From UBA3941 sp035647175 (GTDB lineage Bacteria; Bacillota; Clostridia; Caldicoprobacterales; UBA3941), in NCBI GenBank assembly GCA_035647175.1, contig DASRNX010000201.1:1-9025 (forward strand): 9,025 nucleotides of DNA, written 5' to 3'. Numbering within the stretch: the first letter of the stretch is position 1; every line of letters begins with the position of its first letter. Below the pieces are notes generated by a model. It did no database searches. It was not told the origin of the DNA and saw only the letters and a program-made list of their open reading frames with translations. Shown here one piece after another: positions 1-6,697 of this stretch. Both the position numbers and the translations under genes were made by a program.

Positions 1-245
1 GTATATAATATTAAATGGGAATTTTTATTTATGGTTTTTAGCTGTTGCTGTATAGAAAAGTAAGTAACGTGAATATATTTTGTTAGCTTCATATGTTGTA
101 CCGGTTAGATACGCCGGTAATGGCTATTGAACGCTACTTTAAATAGCTCATTACCCTTATCACACAGTAAAATAATGGGCTGGCACAACAATTTAAGTTC
201 CTTTATGATAATTTTTAAGATCAGATTTTGAGAGGAGAGGCACAT
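1..245. other. Non-coding leader upstream of the repeat-helicase gene
   Basis: This AT-rich stretch has no convincing gene on either strand. It carries one clear small dyad: TACCGG at 99-104 and CCGGTA at 114-119, separated by nine bases, which could form a 6-bp hairpin or act as a protein-binding site. I looked for sigma-A type promoters. TTGTTA at 80-85 and TTGTAC at 96-101 are reasonable -35 boxes, but neither has a good -10 box at 16-18 bases. The promoter of the downstream gene is therefore not resolved here. ATGTTGTAC at 93-101 weakly resembles the motif repeated upstream of tsaD (5259-5403). Confidence 0.5.
231..240 (+). promoter_or_regulatory. Ribosome binding site that sets the helicase start at TTG 246
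   Basis: The purine run AGAGGAGAGG ends five bases before TTG at 246-248. The open frame extends back to another TTG at 228, but that codon has no Shine-Dalgarno upstream, and starting there would place the purine run inside the coding sequence. The spacing argues for initiation at 246. Confidence 0.65.
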
Positions 246-3200
246 TTGAGCGTTTTGTTGATAGAGCAAACTCAATTATTTGATGATATAGATGAGGTTA
301 TAGATATTTTGAGGAGAGAGGATAGGACGGCTCGCCCCCCTTCTTTTTTGTGGAGCAAAGTAAGCAAAAGGGTACATGGGCTCCTGCTTCAGATGGTGGC
401 CAAGGAATTAGGCCTACCAAATCCCCGCTTTATAGCGTCTAAGGATCTGGAGAAGCACCAGTTTGAATTCATCGGCGGCCATCCGTTAAACGGGCTCTAT
501 TCATATTATAAGAATAATTTTCCCAGGAAAAAGGGTGTCCATATATTGATCAATGTCTGCAATGAGCTTGGTATACCCGAGGTCAGCGTCGATGAATGGG
601 TTGCTTTCATTAGCAACAACAATATTTTTTCCTGGAAGAACATCTCCAGACCTGCCAGGAAGGAAATCCTCCTGAAGGCGTGCGATGAGCTTGATTATGC
701 CCATCCCATATTTTTTAGGAATGAGGACTTTTCCGTGAGGTTCAAGTTCCTAAATGAGCGGACCCTTACCGGATTTTATAATTACTATAAAAACAAATAC
801 GATGATATAAGGGGCAGCACTATAATAAACATGTGCAATGATCTGGGGATTGAGATTTCCGAAGAGGATTGGATATCCTATATAACCGATCCATCCATCA
901 GCATCTTTTGGGATGTGGTTCCCCACGATATTATCCGTAGCATACTCTTTCAAGTTGCGAAAATGCTGGGCTATGAAAATCCCAGGATGATGTCAACGGA
1001 CGATCTCAAGGTAAGTATCCCATTTCTAAAGGGTATGAGCCTGTATAGTTTTGCTTCCCGATTCTTCAAGCTGGATCGGGGCGGAATAAGCAGCATAGAC
1101 TATATATGCGATGTCTATGGGGTGCCGGAGCTGGGTTACGACGAATGGATCAGCCTAATTTCCTACCAACAGAATTTTAAATGGGAATCCGTACCCGAGC
1201 CTTACATCGGCCGCATCCTCCAGGAAAAGGCCAAGGAGATGGGCAAGAGCAATCCCAGGCTTTTAAAGCATGAGGATTTAAATACCCCCACCGCCTTTAT
1301 AAATAATAAGACTCTAGCCAGCCTCCATGCCCCGTATGCTCAGAGGGCCGCCAAGATGGGGATGGATACCATATCCTATATTTGCGGTATCTGCGGCATT
1401 TCCCCGCTATCTATGGAAGAGTGGCTTAAGCTCCTTAAAGAGCCGGATATAAAGATCCCTTGGGAATCCATGCCCGACGACATAAAAAAGGGCATAATCA
1501 TACGTGCAGCAAGGGAATTGGGCCTACGTAATCCCAGGTTTATGGGATACAAGGATTTTTGTAACACCAGATTCAAATTTTTAAACGGCAAAACCTTGGG
1601 CGGGCTCTACTATCACTACAGCTCAAGGGATAGGGAACAGGATGTCCCGGTAGTCCAATTCATGTGTAATGAGTTGAGGGTCGATGAGCTTAGCACAAGC
1701 GAATGGATAGATATGATCGCAAATTCCAACATATGCCGCTGGGAGAGCGTCCCCTTGAGGGTCCAACGAGAGATTATAATGAGGGCGGCTGTAGAGATGG
1801 GTATTTTCCATCCCCGATTGATGGGCTCAAAGGACCTTGATTCCGTAAGGATCAAGTTCTTAAACAACAAGACCCTAGCGGGATTATATTCACATTACAG
1901 CACTAAGCTAAAGGCTGATGATACCAGGATAAACGACCTTATTTTTGATACCTTAAATATACCCCAAATAGATATAAATCCAAAGACCGGTCGGTTAACC
2001 ACTGCCAACAGCGTGGGACACCGTAAGTACTTTGACAGCCTGGCGAACATAAGGGAGTTTTTTAACACCTATCTGAAGCACTTTGATTTAGGGAGCCTTC
2101 TGAGAAAGCATGTAATGCTGAAGAACGCACGCAAGGCCGGTATCTATCGCAGGGGACTGGTCACCATATTGGCGCCCTTAAACCGCAGAGAGTATGTGGA
2201 CTTTGTATTTGAAATACTGAAAAACACCCCCAGAGATAGTTTCGGCCTTCGAAAGCCTAGGGGATGGGGAGATTACAGGCTGCTAAAATCCGATCTCTAT
2301 AAGCTGGCGGATATACAGGAGGAATTGGATCGCGGGATAAGTAAAATCGAATTTGCGAACCCGCATCTTGTGGACGTAAGGGATAGTCAGGATGTAATCC
2401 GTGAGCTTACGATGTATATGGATATCCTGGACATAAAGATTAAAAAGTTCCATAAGATACAATGCGTTTACCTGATATCCTATAGGGATTCATATATCTT
2501 TAGCATGCCTATATCCTTTTTCCCGGGAGAGGTGCTCACTGCGAATGCGGGTTGGGAATTCGAGGTCGTCGAGTGCCGGGACAAAAAATCCAATGACGGC
2601 TATATAGTCGAATTAAAAGCTCTGGACAATCCAACTGAAGATCAGATCTCCCAGATTACTACCCTTGCCCGGGATTCCAATAGCACCATATTGATGTCCT
2701 ACTTGGACAGGGTCATAGGAGCCATAGAGCGGGGCACCCTCTCGCCCCTTTTAAAAACGGTGTTGGCCCTTGAGAAGGAGCAGCCCTTAAAGCCTGAGGA
2801 TATCCCCGTGCTCCCGGATGAAGCCTATTACAATAAGGATCTGGTCCGTAATTCGGCTCAAAAACAGGCTGTTGCCCTGGCACAGAGCATGGATGGAACT
2901 AATAATGCGTTGACCATAGTCCAGGGACCCCCGGGTACCGGAAAGACCACCCTTATAAAGGAGATAGCCCTCCAATACTATTACCAGGGTAAGGATGTAT
3001 TGATACTGGCCAAGACGAATATCGCTGTGGACAATGTCTTGGATAAGCTTATGGAGGATAAGGTGAGAGTCTTAAGGACGGGGAACAATATAGAAGCAAA
3101 ATCCGATCTGCCCTACGTCTACACGGTCTCCACCTCTAACCCCACCTACACCGGCCTTTTAAAGGGCAAGAACAGCATAGTCCTTGGCACTCCCCTTGGA

Positions 3201-4151
3201 TATTACCTGGACAGAAATATCTCAAAGAATTATTTTGATGTGCTCATCATCGATGAGGCTTCTCAGATGGATGTTCCGGAAAGCTTGTTTAGTATGCAGT
3301 TTTCCAATAAATGTGTGATTATTGGGGACCATATGCAGATACCGCCATTTCCCATCCAGAATGAGATTCTTTTGGAATACGATCCGCATATCAGTCTCAA
3401 TACCAGCGAGATGCTGCAGAGGAGCTTGTTTGAGAATCTGATAACCGATCCCTATAGGTACAACAGCGTTTTCTTAGATATCAACTACCGTACCCAGGAT
3501 CCCTTGATGATATCCTTTATCTCCGATCTGATCTATGACGGAAAGCTATCCGCCAACTTGGATGCCGAATATTACCAGGTCCCCCCGTCCATAAGGAGGA
3601 GAAAGTTCTCCGCCGCTCCCATCGAGATCATAGATACCTCTGAGCTGGTGGGGCCCAAGGAAAGGATGGAGACCGAAGTCAATTCCACCTTCTATAACCT
3701 TACGGAGGCTATGATATCCGTCAGCAAGGTGGTGGATCTCCTAAAGGAGGGGGAAAAATTAAGCGATATCTGTATCATCACGCCATATAAGGCCCATGCT
3801 GAAAAGCTCAGGGAGGTCTTTGAGGAGCATTCAAGGTATTTCCGAGGCTACAGCCAAGGTATTTCAAAATTCATAGAGCAAAATATCTATACCATTGACT
3901 CCTTCCAGGGAAGAGAACAGGATAACGTCATCATCAATTGGGTCAGGAGTAACTATGTTTCGCCCGGTACCACCACCCGGACGGGTTTTTTGAAGGATTA
4001 TCGCCGGACCAACGTAGCCCTGTCCCGGGGCAGAAAGAGGCTCATCTTGATAGGGGATTTTGAGACCTTGACAAAATCCGAGAATATGAAGGTGCAGTAT
4101 ATCTTCAGCAAGATAAAGAATACCGAAATAGAAAACAAGTTCGTTATATAG
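246..4151 (+). CDS. Large SF1B (Upf1/Dna2-like) helicase with six N-terminal tandem repeats
   Basis: This is a protein of about 1301 residues, numbered from TTG 246. Residues 36-575 are six tandem ~92-residue repeats (listed separately). Residues 576-860 are a linker, helical first and then beta-rich (around 690-830), where Upf1-like helicases carry accessory 1B/stalk elements. The helicase core is complete. It has a Q-motif-like NSAQKQAV (Q872), Walker A GPPGTGKTT (K900), motif Ia AKTNIAVDNV, motif II DEAS (D1003, E1004), motif III GDHMQIPP (Q1031), motif IV NYRTQDP (R1082), motif V DSFQGREQD (G1222) and motif VI TNVALSRGRKR (R1261). This order and these motifs match the AAA_11/AAA_12 SF1B family, whose members are ATP-driven 5'-to-3' DNA or RNA translocases. 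No nuclease, signal peptide or membrane segment is visible, and the protein ends about 35 residues after motif VI. The gene stands alone on its strand and converges on tsaD with a 4-base gap. Its biological role is unknown. DNA repair, RNA processing or phage defence are all possible, and none is shown here. Confidence 0.9.
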   Translation: MSVLLIEQTQLFDDIDEVIDILRREDRTARPPSFLWSKVSKRVHGLLLQMVAKELGLPNPRFIASKDLEKHQFEFIGGHPLNGLYSYYKNNFPRKKGVHILINVCNELGIPEVSVDEWVAFISNNNIFSWKNISRPARKEILLKACDELDYAHPIFFRNEDFSVRFKFLNERTLTGFYNYYKNKYDDIRGSTIINMCNDLGIEISEEDWISYITDPSISIFWDVVPHDIIRSILFQVAKMLGYENPRMMSTDDLKVSIPFLKGMSLYSFASRFFKLDRGGISSIDYICDVYGVPELGYDEWISLISYQQNFKWESVPEPYIGRILQEKAKEMGKSNPRLLKHEDLNTPTAFINNKTLASLHAPYAQRAAKMGMDTISYICGICGISPLSMEEWLKLLKEPDIKIPWESMPDDIKKGIIIRAARELGLRNPRFMGYKDFCNTRFKFLNGKTLGGLYYHYSSRDREQDVPVVQFMCNELRVDELSTSEWIDMIANSNICRWESVPLRVQREIIMRAAVEMGIFHPRLMGSKDLDSVRIKFLNNKTLAGLYSHYSTKLKADDTRINDLIFDTLNIPQIDINPKTGRLTTANSVGHRKYFDSLANIREFFNTYLKHFDLGSLLRKHVMLKNARKAGIYRRGLVTILAPLNRREYVDFVFEILKNTPRDSFGLRKPRGWGDYRLLKSDLYKLADIQEELDRGISKIEFANPHLVDVRDSQDVIRELTMYMDILDIKIKKFHKIQCVYLISYRDSYIFSMPISFFPGEVLTANAGWEFEVVECRDKKSNDGYIVELKALDNPTEDQISQITTLARDSNSTILMSYLDRVIGAIERGTLSPLLKTVLALEKEQPLKPEDIPVLPDEAYYNKDLVRNSAQKQAVALAQSMDGTNNALTIVQGPPGTGKTTLIKEIALQYYYQGKDVLILAKTNIAVDNVLDKLMEDKVRVLRTGNNIEAKSDLPYVYTVSTSNPTYTGLLKGKNSIVLGTPLGYYLDRNISKNYFDVLIIDEASQMDVPESLFSMQFSNKCVIIGDHMQIPPFPIQNEILLEYDPHISLNTSEMLQRSLFENLITDPYRYNSVFLDINYRTQDPLMISFISDLIYDGKLSANLDAEYYQVPPSIRRRKFSAAPIEIIDTSELVGPKERMETEVNSTFYNLTEAMISVSKVVDLLKEGEKLSDICIITPYKAHAEKLREVFEEHSRYFRGYSQGISKFIEQNIYTIDSFQGREQDNVIINWVRSNYVSPGTTTRTGFLKDYRRTNVALSRGRKRLILIGDFETLTKSENMKVQYIFSKIKNTEIENKFVI
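351..1970 (+). repeat. Six tandem ~92-residue protein repeats
   Basis: Each unit opens with a tryptophan, usually in WESVP or a variant. The first residues of units 1-6 are 36, 130, 222, 313, 406 and 499 of the helicase protein (bases 351, 633, 909, 1182, 1461 and 1740), giving spacings of 94, 92, 91, 93 and 93 residues. The shared pattern is W-x2-VP, a helix ending AAxELG, then NPR, an x-KDL or EDL element, FKFLNxKTLxGLYxHY, a hydrophobic helix ending CNxLGI, and a closing EWI. Units 5 and 6 are closest (about 33 of 77 identical by hand). Units 3 and 4 have lost much of the GLYxHY segment. Unit 6 stops before the closing EWI. The divergence means these are old duplications, not recent slippage. 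I do not recognise the family. The helix-rich pattern and position next to a helicase suggest nucleic-acid binding, which is inference only. Confidence 0.9.
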
Positions 4152-4155
4152 AATC

Positions 4156-5187
4156 CTAGGCAAGGAGTAGACCCGGGACTGCGTTTAAGGTTAAATCCGA
4201 TATAATGCCCCGCCTTAGCTTATAATAGCCTGCAGATGCGATCATCGCACCGTTATCGGTGCAAAGGAGGGGATTTGGATAGTAGAGCCCTATCCCCTTT
4301 TCTCGGCAGACATCCTTAATCCGGGATCTTAAGCCGGAATTGGCTGCCACCCCGCCTGCCAGAACTATTTTTTGGGCATTAATATCCTCTGCCGCCTTTA
4401 CGGTCTTATCCACCAATACATCCACCACCGCCTGCTGAAAGCTGGCCGCTATATCCTCTGGGCGATAGTCTTGGCCACGCTGATCCATGGAGTGCAGATG
4501 GTTTATTACGGCGGTCTTCAGGCCGCTGAAGCTAAAGTTGAAATGAGGATCCTTCATATATGGTCTCGGGTATTCTACAAAGTGGGGATCACCCTTTTGG
4601 GCTAATCTGTCGATTACAGGACCCCCGGGATAACCCAGCTTTAGGGTCCTCGCCACTTTATCATAGGCCTCCCCCGCTGCATCGTCTAAGGTCTGGCCCA
4701 GTATCTCATAATCACCATACCCCTTCACCCATACCAGATGGCTATGGCCCCCGGAGACTACCAAGCACAAAAATGGAGGTGCCAAATCCCCATGGGCTAT
4801 GTAGTTGGCGCTTATATGCCCTTCTATATGATGGACGCCTATTAGCGGGACCTCCAATCCATAGGCCAATGCCTTGGCAGTAGCGACGCCGACCAACAAT
4901 GCGCCCACCAATCCCGGACCATAGGTAACCGCTATGGCGTCCATTTCCCTGAGGGACATTCCGGCCTCTTCAATGGTCTCATCTATCAAGGGGTTTATAA
5001 CCTCAACATGCTTTCGAGATGCAATTTCCGGCACCACGCCGCCGTACTTTCTGTGAAGCTCAATCTGAGAGGCGATCTTATGCCCCAATACCTCCCTGCC
5101 GTTTCTTACAACCGCCGCAGAGGTCTCGTCGCAGGATGTCTCAATTCCCAGAATTATAACCTCTTCCTTTTCTGCTATGCTCTTCAT
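4156..5187 (-). CDS. tsaD: tRNA N6-adenosine threonylcarbamoyltransferase TsaD
   Basis: TsaD (Kae1/Qri7/YgjD family, ASKHA fold) transfers the threonylcarbamoyl group from threonylcarbamoyl-AMP to A37 of ANN-decoding tRNAs, working with TsaB and TsaE in the cytoplasm. Motifs, numbered from GTG 5217, include GIETSCDETS (24-33), the metal-ligand pair in HIEGH (H130, H134), SGGHSHL (155-161), the glycine-rich LAGGVAANSG (287-295) and the C-terminal metal-site TDNGA (D321). The frame can open at GTG 5217 (353 aa), but I prefer ATG 5187. It has AAGGA four bases upstream and gives 343 residues, the usual family length. It is the last gene of the tsa cluster, separated from the Lit-like gene by an unusual AT-rich spacer that may hold its own regulation. 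Its stop is 4 bases from that of the convergent helicase gene. Confidence 0.96.
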   Translation of the reverse strand: MKSIAEKEEVIILGIETSCDETSAAVVRNGREVLGHKIASQIELHRKYGGVVPEIASRKHVEVINPLIDETIEEAGMSLREMDAIAVTYGPGLVGALLVGVATAKALAYGLEVPLIGVHHIEGHISANYIAHGDLAPPFLCLVVSGGHSHLVWVKGYGDYEILGQTLDDAAGEAYDKVARTLKLGYPGGPVIDRLAQKGDPHFVEYPRPYMKDPHFNFSFSGLKTAVINHLHSMDQRGQDYRPEDIAASFQQAVVDVLVDKTVKAAEDINAQKIVLAGGVAANSGLRSRIKDVCREKGIGLYYPNPLLCTDNGAMIASAGYYKLRRGIISDLTLNAVPGLLLA

Positions 5188-5252
5188 CTTTTCCTTCATT
5201 CTAATATAATAACTCACGGTTTCACCATTTTCCTATATAAATTGACGTGTTG

Positions 5253-5409
5253 AACTATATGTTTTACGACAAAGATTCTACATTAGTATACGGGTGTCGT
5301 ATAACATTATCCCCAATTCATATGTTACGAAAAATACATTGCCTTAACGCAAGATCAGGTAACTTAACTGATTTTGTATTGAAAGATCATTTTCGTAGCA
5401 TATATAGTT
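5253..5409. repeat. 157-bp segment bounded by imperfect 22-bp inverted repeats, with nested inverted motifs
   Basis: Bases 5253-5274 and the reverse complement of 5388-5409 match at 17 of 22 positions, both starting AACTATAT. Inside lie two tighter pairs. ATGTTTTACGACA at 5259-5271 pairs with TGTCGTATAACAT at 5295-5307 (12 of 13). ATATGTTACGAAAA at 5320-5333 pairs with TTTTCGTAGCATAT at 5390-5403 (13 of 14). The motif ATG-(2 to 4)-TACGAMA therefore occurs four times in alternating orientation. No target-site duplication is obvious and no coding frame inside looks real. It could be a decayed MITE-like element, a set of operators, or an RNA structure in the tsaD leader. Confidence 0.5.
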
Positions 5410-5413
5410 ATCA

Positions 5414-5429
5414 TAAACAATGTTGTTTA
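5414..5429. repeat. Perfect 7-bp-arm palindrome TAAACAA-TG-TTGTTTA
   Basis: The arms TAAACAA (5414-5420) and TTGTTTA (5423-5429) are exact reverse complements around a 2-base centre. The loop is too short for a stable RNA hairpin, so a dimeric DNA-binding protein site is the more natural reading. It sits between the end of the Lit-like gene and the inverted-repeat segment upstream of tsaD. Confidence 0.4.
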
Positions 5430-5466
5430 ATTGCAATATAATCAGCCCCTTACAGATGGGGATATT

Positions 5467-6195
5467 CTATTTCATGCCTACCTTGGTACGCCCGGTTTTG
5501 GACAGCGCCATGACGGCGCCTATGGCGATGATTACCAGGATTGACCCAAAGGTCCCCAAGATCCTGACGACCATATCGAAGAAAAACTGTTCCGGGACCA
5601 TCTGAATCAGGATATCAGTGGCCGGATCCAGAAGCCACAGATCGTTGGTAAAAAAGGTGTAATGGAATTGATCCCATACCGTTGTAAAATCGATCAGGAT
5701 AAATATCAAAAGTATCAGACCCAGAATAATCAATATGGATAATACTATGAGATAGGAAATCGCTAGGTCTCTGGCAGCTTTCCTGCCCCTAAAATATATA
5801 ATTAGGGCAATCAAGCATGCAAAAGTGCCCAAAGATGCCCATCTAAGCCTAAAGCCCGAGGCAAACAGATCCTTTACGTCCACCATATGATCTATTTCCC
5901 TTTGGTTGAATACCTGTCTTTCCTGCCCGTGGACAGGGGCCGATATCATTAAATCCCCTCTTCTGCCCCTTACGTAATCAAGCAACCCTTCGGTGGCCTT
6001 CAGAAGATCCCCTTGGCCCATGCCGGTGGATTGGGGTATATTGAGTTTTTTATACTCCCTGCGGTAAAAATTCAGGTCAAAGGCCGTCCAGTCGATAACG
6101 GTTAAAAACATCCCGATAATTAAGAGGGAGACCGCCAATACGCCCACGACTCTAATAATCCATATTGCTTTAAAATGTCCCATACTATCCCCCAT
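5467..6195 (-). CDS. DUF1461/TIGR01906 integral membrane protein, Lit-like
   Basis: This is a 242-residue membrane protein with predicted transmembrane segments at about 10-34, 117-135, 143-170 and 207-231, and a ~85-residue extracytoplasmic loop after the first. Family-type motifs are FNQREIDHMVDVKDL (96-110) and, in the second outer loop, FHYTFF followed by NDLWLLDP and PEQFF (177-205). From memory, this family includes Lit, the lipoprotein intramolecular transacylase that makes lyso-form lipoproteins in some Firmicutes. The residues visible fit the family, but activity here is inferred only. ATG 6195 is taken as the start. ATG 6183 (four codons in) is a rival, because GGGGG lies 5 bases before it. 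The gene follows rimI by 36 bases on the same strand, so it is probably co-transcribed with the t6A genes. No strong terminator follows it, only a 4-bp CCCC/GGGG stem without a U-run. Confidence 0.85.
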   Translation of the reverse strand: MGDSMGHFKAIWIIRVVGVLAVSLLIIGMFLTVIDWTAFDLNFYRREYKKLNIPQSTGMGQGDLLKATEGLLDYVRGRRGDLMISAPVHGQERQVFNQREIDHMVDVKDLFASGFRLRWASLGTFACLIALIIYFRGRKAARDLAISYLIVLSILIILGLILLIFILIDFTTVWDQFHYTFFTNDLWLLDPATDILIQMVPEQFFFDMVVRILGTFGSILVIIAIGAVMALSKTGRTKVGMK

Positions 6196-6231
6196 CCCCT
6201 TTGAATCTCCGGTCCGGTATCATAAAAATCT

Positions 6232-6684
6232 TCAGGAAATCCTTTCCTTCCACATGATTAGGGCATCCTCCCCATCATCGGTGTAATAGCCCTTTCGTAT
6301 TCCCACGCCGGCAAAGCCCAGCTTTTTGTACAGGTTCTGGGCTATAGTATTGGATACCCTGACCTCTAAGGTCATGCTGCCCAATTTTAAATTAGCGGCA
6401 GTATCAATCAATCCCCTCATAATAGCCTCCCCGATACCGATGCCTCTATAATGGGGATGGACAGCTACATTGGTTATATGAGCCTCATCCAGGATTACCC
6501 ACATGCCGCCATAGCCCTTGACCATGCTCTCCTGTTCCGCTACTACGTATCTGGCACAATGATTGCCTTCCAGCTCGGCACGAAAAGCCTCATAGGACCA
6601 AGGGGTCGAAAAGCATATTTTTTCTATATTGAGGACATCCCTTATATCTCCGCGTTTCATGGGGCGTACCCATATTTTTTCCAC
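6232..6684 (-). CDS. rimI: Ribosomal protein S18 N-acetyltransferase-type GNAT, RimI
   Basis: RimI-family GNAT enzymes acetylate N-terminal alpha-amino groups, classically the alanine of ribosomal protein S18, using acetyl-CoA. The 150-residue protein has the family N-terminus FSTPWS (25-30), the acetyl-CoA pyrophosphate loop RGIGIG (80-85) after ITNVAVHP, LEVR with the likely catalytic glutamate E107, NLYKKLGF (Y119), and the closing RKGYY...EDALIMW pattern. The start is GTG at 6684, supported by GGGGGAG seven bases upstream. The tsaB stop codon overlaps the edge of this Shine-Dalgarno, leaving a 13-base gap. Such tight spacing implies translation linked to tsaB. A rimI between tsaB and tsaD is a common bacterial arrangement. 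The real substrate here could be another protein. Confidence 0.94.
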   Translation of the reverse strand: MEKIWVRPMKRGDIRDVLNIEKICFSTPWSYEAFRAELEGNHCARYVVAEQESMVKGYGGMWVILDEAHITNVAVHPHYRGIGIGEAIMRGLIDTAANLKLGSMTLEVRVSNTIAQNLYKKLGFAGVGIRKGYYTDDGEDALIMWKERIS

Positions 6685-6697
6685 AGCACATCTCCCC

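Noticed and set aside
181..195. TGGCAC-like sigma-54 promoter upstream of the helicase gene
   Set aside because: The TGGCAC half is present, but the GC expected ten bases after the GG is replaced by TA, so the -12 element is missing.
246..4151. Nuclease or CRISPR/Cas4-like domain in the large helicase protein
   Set aside because: I looked for PD-(D/E)xK, HNH and HKD motifs in the linker and C-terminus and saw none. The VELKAL stretch near residue 800 lacks the preceding acidic residues of a PD-(D/E)xK site.
4560..4883. Plus-strand open frame of 107 codons opposite tsaD
   Set aside because: It lies entirely antisense to a fully recognisable tsaD and has low-complexity proline- and arginine-rich content, as expected for a shadow frame.
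5408..5436. Promoter for tsaD (TTGCAA with TGATAA or TATGAT on the minus strand)
   Set aside because: TTGCAA-N17-TGATAA has a poor -10 box, and TTGCAA-N15-TATGAT has too short a spacer. It is not good enough to annotate.
5247..5441. 64-codon plus-strand open frame in the tsaD/Lit spacer
   Set aside because: It has no Shine-Dalgarno and an unnatural composition, and it simply reads through the inverted-repeat island. There is nothing to support translation.
5440..5466. Terminator after the Lit-like gene
   Set aside because: Only a 4-bp CCCC/GGGG stem with an 8-base loop and no U-run follows, so read-through into tsaD is more likely.
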